A stretch of DNA of 27,500 nt from Sphaeroforma sirkka (Eukaryota > Opisthokonta > Ichthyosporea > Ichthyophonida): positions 1 through 27,500 of the forward strand of contig LUCW03000441.1 in the NCBI GenBank assembly GCA_001586965.3. The letters run 5' to 3'. Below the pieces are notes generated by a model. The model ran no database searches. It saw nothing but the letters and a program-made list of their open reading frames with translations, and was not told the DNA's origin. Below, piece after piece: positions 13,430 to 27,500 of this stretch (positions are counted from its first letter, which is position 1; the number at the start of each line of letters is the position of its first letter). A program made the translations under genes and the position numbers.

Positions 13430-14880
13430 TGTGGGGGATGTATGTACGTGATGGAAGCTCTAGGGAAGGAGTATACTGGCAACCGCGCGTTGAGTGATGA
13501 CTCGATCGCTAGTAACAGCAACAGCCTAACAAAATTGAAAACATCAAGATTGTTGGTCGGCTAGCGAATACATTCTAGCCGTTCTTCCATTGTGCGTGTC
13601 TCGTTTTGAGGTCAGCATCCTTCGTCGCTACAATGTGCAGTCACGGCTTCTGTGCATTGCAGCAAACATGCCACTACAAGACCACAAGATCCGAGACATG
13701 CGATTCCTGGTATCACAACCATGAGCACCTCCATTGAAAATATGAGTGGCAGTGCGTTTCGCAGTGGAGTTTTACTTGGCCCAGAGCACGCACAGTCGTG
13801 CTAGAAGTAGCATGACAAGCCCCTACTCTTCCAGCTCAACTAGCTTCCTGTATGTAGTGATCGATGAGCAATCAGTCCCAGAGCCTTGCATGTGTTGACT
13901 TATCCATGAGGATACATTTGCTTGGATTTTGTATGATATGCAATGCACCCCTGGCGGTATTGGTTCATATAACACACCCTTTTGAGGAGGAGAGGTTCTA
14001 GCCCGTCTTGTGTACTGGCCTGGTATGTCGGTTTAAAACAACAGCAAGCTTTTGGTGGTATGCTGAACTCAGTCACCCGTAGATTAATTATGCACGATGC
14101 GGTTCCGGATGCAGTGATTTCATTATAGTCTACGTGTCACTTTCAGGCAAGAAGTACATATCTCCCACACTGAGACATCACCTTCGATGATTCCTTTGAG
14201 GATCCTCTTTTCTAGTCACTATACAGTCATTTGCTCACATCCAGACACCCAAGTGCTCAAACTGTTACAAAGCATAATTATTCTCTAAATGTTAAGTTTG
14301 GGGTAGTTTTCAGAGCCGTGTAAGCAAGCCCAATATAGCCTAATACCGACCAGGCCAAAAAAGTACGCAGGCATGCCACCCAAACTTAGTTAAAGTACGA
14401 TACAGAGTCACCAGACCTCCCACCTTGCCAATACAACCCAATTCAATCTCATTCCCACCTCAATGAGTCAAAAACAGCAGAACTCGGCCCGAATCCCTAC
14501 ACCGACTGCACCACTAAATTCAGACCAAGGTCAAATAGCCCATTCCACAACTATTGCTACCACATAGCTGGATTGAACCAAGGAAGAAATGCCCAAAATT
14601 TCATCTCGATTGCACGAGCTATTACGTTGCAACGGTTGCTTGTCTGTGCGAGTAACACTCTAATTCTCTTAAATCAGAACCGAGCAATTCGTTCGACACT
14701 ATTGAATCCTATACGGTTCAACCCATCACGCCACACAGCCGCCCTCGGATAAACGTGTTCAATAGTGCCTAGCCCAGAACAGTAGCGCATGCTTTGTAAA
14801 TTGCCCCAACACAACCACAATAGACACCGACCGGATCCATACCTATCCCATTGTGTGCGTATCAAGCAAATTAACAAACT
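13430..14880. other. No supported gene; possible 3' flank of the bHLH-Zip gene
   Basis: More complex sequence than the flanking microsatellites. A plus frame at about 13530-13715 (containing EYILAVLPLCVSRFEVSILR) and a minus frame at about 13610-13735 (a short hydrophobic peptide starting MEVLMVVIPGIACLG) are both short and lack paired splice sites, so I call neither. The 16-mer ACTAAAYTCAGACCAA occurs at 14513-14528 and again at 14902-14917, so part of this DNA is duplicated. Confidence 0.4.
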
Positions 14881-14888
14881 GACTGCAT

Positions 14889-20745
<5,857 letters not shown>

Positions 20746-23660
20746 TCTGACAGCTCACAAACTTTTTAGTTGAACCCAAACTCGATACTGAGATGTAAGC
20801 TGTACTGTCATTCGCCATCAAAGTGGACTTATCTGATAGGGTTACAGGAGCTCATAAAACAAATAGGATTAAGCCTGAGGTGAACATTATGTTATTAATA
20901 TGCTCGGCAGTCGGTAGCCGGATTTGCCAGTGTCTACATGTATCACCAGTAGTTACAGTAGACAATACTTGTTGAAAATATGTACACAATATTTTAAATA
21001 CATCGCAACGCGAGTCCGCGACTTCGAGGATTTTATGAACCCGATTTCAGGAGTAGAAAAAGCATGCCGCTTTTTTACTAAAGCTATTTGGTATTTTAGA
21101 CTTCTAAATTGTTGTTGTTTTTAGTTTGCTTCAAAATAGATCACAAAGATCATACCAACAGCCAATCCTTATTCAGGAATAAGTCCATATTCTTAAAACC
21201 TTTGCGACAGAAACGTATTTGAAATATATCATTTTGTAATTACCAGTATAAATAATCCCGTGCTCCAATGCCTCACAATTTCACATGACCCCACCAGAGC
21301 AGCCAGCAGGGTAGCAGGGAAGAACGATAATCGTTCACGAAAAAAAAAAGTGTTTGTTTCTGTTTTTTTTCTAAAGATAGAAGGCTTAATAAGACTGGCT
21401 GGGCTGGGTGCTTCTAGGACAGTGTGTGTGAGGCCCCGTGGGGGTCTGATATAAACGAACAATATTAACATAAATGTATAAATTCATACAGAAAAAAAGC
21501 TAAAAAACCACCTTTTTGAGAAAAAATATATTTTTACTCCTCTCATAAGTTACAAAACAACGAGGGGAAGCCATGCATTCCAATTGGATATCAACAGATC
21601 GACATCTTATGTACAGTTGTTCACAGTAAATACAACACAACCACTGTCCACCACTGAGCCACTGACTGACCCGTGTCACCCTGTGGCACTGAGGCTTGGG
21701 TATATAGTGGGCAGTGGCACTGCGGTCTGGGCGGCTGGGCCATCCGAGTTCCCAGTTCCCGTCTTTCCTACTAGTTCCGACTTCCGACCCCAGGGCCCAG
21801 GGCCCAGGGCTCCAGGCACTTAGGCAGTCTTCAATTCTTGTGTGTTTTATCGTTTCAAGTTTTAGAAAAGTTTTAGGTTTCCAGTTTCCAGTTTCTCAAA
21901 CAAGAGAGAAGAATTCAAGAGTATGCCTGTGCTATGCATCTCCTCTTGTGCATCCGTTCTCACAAAGCACTTAGCCTCTCTTGCTAACGCGCGGGCAACG
22001 TTCTAAATATAGACTAATCGACAGAGCATTGTGTATTCAGTATTCACGTCTTTCTGACTTGTCCGTTCTCCCTTGTGTTTTAAGAATTTCTACTTTTTCT
22101 AGATGGTATTCACAGCATTCTTGGCTTCGTCCCATGAGCCATCTTTAACATTTTATTTTCATAAACATAATTATTTTTCACATTTTAAAAAGTAGCAAGC
22201 TGTTTCAAAGGGTCAACATGACAAACTGCCAAACAAAAGTGCATTGGACGCTCGTTGTATTCCAATGCCATCTTTCAATATTGCATACGTAGAAACAAAT
22301 TCATGATACATTTTACCACAACTTTCAACTTGAAGCATGTTAAGATTGGATGAGTTCTCTTTGGTGGCTGATCTCGAAGAATCTAAAATGGCTGGGCTAG
22401 AGCTCGCAAAGCATCATTGTACATAACACTAAATTCCCTTTTGAAGTACTCTGAAATCTTCGCTGGTACCGCGCTAAATTCCCTTTTAACTGTTCTGAAT
22501 TCATATACTGGTATCAATAATTTACATCAGCGCTCAACCCCTGTATGAACACTTTTAACAATGTTATGTACTTCGATTGTACGCGGCAGCCGCACATGTA
22601 CGGGTAAACGGCAGATGCGGTTCAATAACAATGAAATATACCAGAGCATAGGTACCCAATGCAAATTGCCGTAAACTAAAACGTACTCGAATGTTCGTAT
22701 GATATCCGTGCATACACGTACAGATGAGCATGCGCAATATTATAGGGGTTTGCGGTTGTTTCTGAAGCAAAATCCATAGCATTAAATACTAAGGCTGATA
22801 AACTGATCTACTAATGATTGAAGGACTCGTTACTAAAGCCGTTACTAAAATATTTGAAAACACAAGCGCTACCGGCTACACCAACGACAATGTTTTCCTC
22901 AAACTATTTCTGGCGACAACTTGACTCTAAAGTGTTGCGCAGCCAGGATAGGATATACTACAACCATCGGAACTCCTCGTAGATACTGGACTTATTCGTT
23001 TTGTCCTTAGAGTTTCCTCGACCAGACTTCGTACAAACAACATCGTACTGTGCCATACAGCCCAACATCTAGATTAGCAACTATGTAGCTCCATTTAATC
23101 GACCCATCTTGAAATAGGGTAATGTAAACTATGAGCCAGCTATTGATGGTAACACCGCGTTTCCAAGGTAACGCGTAATTTACGTTCTAGGGCTGATTGT
23201 GAACCTTTGTGAGCTTGGTTCTGCTAAGGGGATCGCTGAGCGTTGTTGCTGAGTGTTCAAGTTGACCGCGGTATCGCCAGTGTGATATGTGCGCACACGT
23301 GATATGTATATCTCACTGTTGAAATATTCTTTATATACATGTACATGTTTACACACAACACCCATCGAGTTACAAGGCAGCCCGGATGATCACGCGGGGT
23401 CGGGGGATAGTAAATAAACATTGCTTGTTTTTCGTCTGCAGGAAGGGAAAGGAAGGAAGGGAAAGTAACAATCAGTAACAAGGAACACACCAGACGTTAG
23501 ATAAAACACTTCTCAAAACACAGCAGCAAACGCACAGTGCCCTTTCAACCAACGAGAAAAGTCCCTCGAATTTTGCTTTGTTAGTCAATTTGATAGCTCC
23601 AACCCACTATTCGCTGTGTGATATTCCACCCACTAATCGCTGTGTGATAATACACTTACC
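20746..23660. other. Intergenic region between the bHLH-Zip and G-beta genes
   Basis: Should contain the bHLH-Zip promoter at its low end and the G-beta 3' end at its high end. No coding exon is supported. A GC-rich pocket at about 21640-21830 has many CACTG/CAGTG copies in both orientations and a GGGCCCA triplicate. A 45-bp tandem duplication (CTAAATTCCCTTTT core) starts at 22429 and 22474. A 26-bp duplication (CCCACTAxTCGCTGTGTGAT) occupies 23603-23654. Confidence 0.5.
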
Positions 23661-23667
23661 TTAATCC

Positions 23668-23787
23668 TTAATTCCAGACCTTCAACATCGAATCCCAAGA
23701 TCCAGTACATAGCGCCATACCATCTTGTGACACACCGAGACATGACACTCGATTTTCATGCCCTACCAATTCCCCTACCCGTTGTCC
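23668..23787 (-). CDS. GNB1: G-beta last coding exon (final WD blade)
   Basis: Too short for long-frame searches. It was found by looking for the conserved C-terminal blade downstream of the GTGAGT donor. The acceptor GTATGCTTACAG leads into [20 protein letters not shown] and ends in KVWN plus TAA. A GTAAGT follows eight bases after the stop codon (intron start at 23659), so the 3' UTR may be spliced. Confidence 0.96.
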   Translation of the reverse strand, partial: GQRVGELVGHENRVSCLGVSQDGMALCTGSWDSMLKVWN

Positions 23788-25119
23788 CTGTAAGCATACA
23801 AGCAAACCAGCCGGTCAATACAAGTTACAGAAAATCACGAGAGAGAATATTCATCTACGATTACCTGAACGTTATCATCGTCAATTCAATAAAGATAGTT
23901 TACCTTCTGAACTTTCAATCAATATATTTGTACGTATACATATAGATATACGCATACATCATATATATATATATATATAATACTATATACAGTACAGAAA
24001 ATACATATACATCAACGCATACATATACCAAAACATGAAGCACAGAAAATACAGAATAGACACGAACATGCTTAAATATGTACAAATAGATGAACAAAAA
24101 CATAAACATATCCGTATGCTTGTATATATCCATATCCATATCCATATATATATGTATATATATATATATTATCTATACACTTGAAAATGCATACACATAC
24201 TTAAACCATACATCCATACACTCGTACATAAAAAATATATACTGAAGTCCACATCTGCATCCACATTTATGAATTTATAAATTACATCTACTTCTGCATC
24301 TACAAATGAATGTAATATAAATACATATTGGCAGATTTTTAACTTCAGAAGTGAATACAAATCTTTGTGTGACTATACATTGTCACAACACATACTATGT
24401 GTTAATTTATAAGAACATACGTAGATAGAGACCGATGTGTACATGTACGTATTTGGCTGTGTATATCCCCCCCAAAAAAAACATACGATATTTGAAGTGT
24501 TTGAATATATACATCTATAAAAAAGCTAATACGTATCAATAAAGCACGTACGGTAGACGCAATTAAGCGGTATATGCCAATATTTGTGTGCCCGTAAACG
24601 ACACGTATACTTCTGCAGACTCCGTGAATCGACTAAGTACTAGGGTAGGACGGAAGTGAGGATGGGCGACAGGTCGTTGTACATACGCGCCTCTACAAAC
24701 AGGTTTGAGAACAGTGTATGTGTGTGTCCGTGTATTAGTAACGCTAGTGTTTCCCAAAGGCGTTGTGTGCGCCGAATTATGGGTGAAGCAATAGTGGAAA
24801 GGTACATCAAAGTTTATATATACGCTCAGCAAAACAGTAATAATTTTTGACAATTAAAGGAATAGGTTTTCGTTAACACATAGAAGCACCTTCTAGGTGC
24901 GAGATGCTATATAATTGCGAGATGCTATGTGCGAGATGCTAACTGGAATAATCATACATTCCCAACCAAACATATATTATATATACATATACATATACAT
25001 ACAACCATGCATAAATACATACAAAAAACAAACATACATACATACATACATACAGACATAGGCATATATATACATACCTACATATATACATCATATACAT
25101 ACATACATACATACATCAT

Positions 25120-25152
<33 letters not shown>

Positions 25153-25221
25153 TACATATACATATATATATATACATACACGAAAATACATAGGGATGTG
25201 TATATGCAAAATATGTATTAC

Positions 25222-25282
<61 letters not shown>

Positions 25283-26215
25283 AGCCTACGTATCGCACAT
25301 CACTTGTTCAAGATAAACACGCGCACGCAAATGTGTGCAGGCACTCACACGCAAGCTTATCCATACAATAGAGCGTGATATGCGCAAATATCACGTTTAC
25401 AAACGTTCAGAAATATAAATAATAAAGTGGTTCAGAAATTTAAATAATAAAGTGCACAACAACGAATATCAAAGTCGCCTTTGTCATGCTGTACGGACGA
25501 TTTTTAAAGATAATCTTAAATAATAGCCACACATGCATGCAATTGGATATGGATACGCCCCAACCACCAGGAGGCACGTTTAACACTTTACAACGTCAAA
25601 CCTTGTATTTTCCGTACGATGAAACAGTCCCTGAACTCAGAAAAATAAATATAGCAAAGCCATCTAAAACATGCTCGTATTTGTCCTGTTCAGGCGTCTA
25701 GGTACGAGTGCATCGGAAAACCACTAAAACCATAAAACGACCATGTGATCTGCGCCATCTATAAACATGATACCACAAACCCATTCAAACATCAGCACCG
25801 GTCATGGATGCGCTGGATGTTTGCGACAAATTGATTTGAATACCCATTCACGACCATAAACATGGGGGAAATACTATACGGTTTGTATATGAAGATACAT
25901 CTGGTACATACGCACTTGCAGACATAAAAATACCATCATACAGTATGCAAATGAACAACGCCTGGTACATAAATACTTCTAGCAGACATGAGGATAAGTG
26001 TATAGGACAACTCAAAGTATTTTCATTGCTATCATCTGCAGTGTGTATGTAATCTACAGTAGTATACTTGCGTATAATGCCGTAATCAGATAACAATACT
26101 TGCATATATACTGAAGATATACGAATACGTGTAATTATAGATAAAAATATTATAACATATACACTTAGTTATACACATACAACTCCGCATATATGTAATA
26201 TATATAAATTATACA

Positions 26216-26254
<39 letters not shown>

Positions 26255-26286
26255 TATATGAATATAAATATATATATATATATACG

Positions 26287-26327
<41 letters not shown>

Positions 26328-27319
26328 GTGTGTGTGAGTGTGTGTGTGTGTGTGTGTATGTGTGTGCGTGATATATGTATATATACATATTCATATGGGT
26401 CAGTGAGTTTGTACATGTCTGCAGTCCCATTTTCAGCGAAAGCACCGAAAATTCAGCGTGTATATGAATATATGTTTCAACTATGTACATGTGTACGTAT
26501 ATCTGTTCAAACATCTATTAATGTATACATAATCATGTGCATATGTGGAGGCATGTATGTTCGTATGGATTTGAATATTATTTGGTACGTGTATCTGTGA
26601 ACGAGAATAAAATCACTGCATAAATACTCCCTCATTATTCACAGATACCTTTTGCATGCAAGTATATTTGCGTGTACGTGTGCGTGAACCTATGCATGGA
26701 ATTTGTACAAGCCAGAAGGCATATGAAAATATATATTTGTAACCTACTTCAGACCACTCACGGTGTAGAAAAAGCAATCTATATATAAAACTAGGCATCA
26801 CAATATCTATAAACAGACAACACTGTACTCTGCAACCACACCTATACCACGCGTATGATATACTAACCCGATACCACTAACATACAACACACACGAACCA
26901 CCAACATACAACACACGACATGTAGCACATGATACGTACATTGAATACACACTCACCTTCAATGTATCCCACACGTGACATTCAAAATCGTCGTAACCGG
27001 CGAATAACAGTCGGCCCGAGCGCGAGAACGATACGGAGGTAATCCCGCACACCAGCTTAGCCTCGGTCAGTTGTATCATCTCACAGTCCGCACGGATATC
27101 AAACACTTTACAATCACTGTCGTCGGATCCAGTGGCAAACGCCATGGAGTCCGGGAAGTGCTCTACTGAGTTGATATCGCTCTCATGTCCGGTGAAGGTC
27201 TGGATGCACTGGCCGGTGCGCAGATCCCAACGCTTGGCAACGGCATCACAGGCACCCGAGACGAATGTGTTGTCACCGTTCTTGCCCAGCGACAGGAACA
27301 TGCAGTCTCCGGTGTGTCC
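23668..27319 (-). CDS. GNB1: G-protein beta subunit (WD40 propeller), last two coding exons; 5' part beyond window
   Basis: Exons 27319-26957 and 23787-23668 are joined by a GT-AG, phase 0 intron of 3169 nt. Together they give 160 residues matching about the C-terminal half of the ~340-residue animal G-beta, from near residue 182 to the end. Signature blocks: [82 protein letters not shown], then [20 protein letters not shown] and [11 protein letters not shown] before TAA (23668-23670). Aspartates and the tryptophan known from animal G-beta to contact G-alpha and effectors (the D in GHTGD, GHESD and GSDD, and the W in GSWDS) are conserved. The product forms an obligate dimer with G-gamma at the inner plasma membrane. 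Upstream exons lie above 27500. Confidence 0.97.
23788..26956 (-). other. G-beta last intron (3169 nt), repeat-filled
   Basis: Contains ATAC/TA tracts (about 23940-24180, 24965-25180), (TA)n at 25232-25279 and 26218-26252, a TG run at about 26330-26360, three copies of TGCGAGATGCTA (24898, 24916, 24930) and a 25-bp duplication at 25406/25431 carrying AATAAA. A plus frame at 25486-25701 (containing [14 protein letters not shown]) looks mildly protein-like but has no supporting signals, so a nested gene is not called. Confidence 0.85.
26957..27319 (-). CDS. GNB1: G-beta penultimate coding exon (WD blades ~4-6)
   Basis: 363 nt, phase 0 at both ends. The acceptor is CTCTACCAG and the donor is GTGAGT at 26956. 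It encodes three consecutive WD units, each ending WD or FD. Confidence 0.97.
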
Positions 27320-27417
27320 CTGGTAGAGTGGATATATGCAGCGCGTTGAGTGAGTGATGCTGTGGGTATTGTACATGGTATCTATGGTAAGAGTAATCAT
27401 ACATGGGGAAAGAGATA

Positions 27418-27484
<67 letters not shown>
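27418..27484. repeat. (TA)n followed by (TG)n
   Basis: TA run 27418-27433 passing directly into about 25 TG units, inside the G-beta intron upstream of the 27319 exon. The TG part can adopt Z-DNA. Confidence 0.95.
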
Positions 27485-27489
<5 letters not shown>

Positions 27490-27500
27490 GTACGTGTTTT

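Noticed and set aside
14570..14585. tRNA B-box-like GGTTCAATCC on the minus strand
   Set aside because: The flanking bases do not form a T-arm stem and no anticodon arm is visible.
21584..21823. Plus-strand 79-codon frame in the GC-rich intergenic pocket
   Set aside because: Proline/glycine bias comes from the GGGCCCA and CACTG repeats; no splice or initiation support.
23293..23300. CACGTG E-boxes as targets of the bHLH-Zip factor (near 2221, 5904, 6343, 10306, 23295, 26970)
   Set aside because: About six occur in 27.5 kb, close to the roughly seven expected by chance, and several lie inside coding exons.

Overview
The window is nuclear DNA from an intron-rich eukaryote. The evidence is GT-AG introns whose reading phases match across three multi-exon genes, an animal-type G-protein beta subunit, a basic helix-loop-helix leucine zipper (bHLH-Zip) factor, and very abundant (TA)n microsatellites confined to introns and intergenic DNA. 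A unicellular holozoan such as an ichthyosporean (Sphaeroforma-like) would fit; this is inference, and nothing here fixes the species.

Layout. Bases 1-5000 hold at most fragments of uncertain genes, a nested minisatellite (1208-1660) and a perfect 156-bp palindrome (1977-2132). Bases 5002-8784 on the minus strand carry a complete five-exon gene for an 825-residue type II membrane protein. Its N-terminal half looks like a glycosyltransferase and its C-terminal half resembles the alginate-lyase (alpha/alpha toroid) family. Bases 8800-14880 are mostly AT-rich DNA with microsatellites and one protein-like open frame (12591-12872). Bases 14889-20745 on the minus strand carry a bHLH-Zip transcription factor reconstructed from seven phase-consistent exons plus an unresolved C-terminal exon. 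Its first intron (2.3 kb) is largely long (TA)n and GATGAT blocks. Bases 20746-23660 are intergenic. Bases 23668-27319 on the minus strand hold the last two coding exons of a G-beta gene, joined across a 3.2-kb repeat-filled intron. Its upstream exons lie beyond base 27500.

The three recognised genes all lie on the minus strand, head to tail, and 2.9 kb or more of non-coding DNA separates each pair. They act in different places: glycan metabolism in the secretory pathway, nuclear transcription, and receptor signalling at the plasma membrane. Nothing in the sequence suggests co-regulation. The strongest leads are the glycosyltransferase-like/lyase-like fusion with an altered catalytic motif, the competing C-termini of the bHLH-Zip factor, the telomere-type repeat next to one splice acceptor, and the minisatellite built from units that each contain a 5' splice-site consensus.
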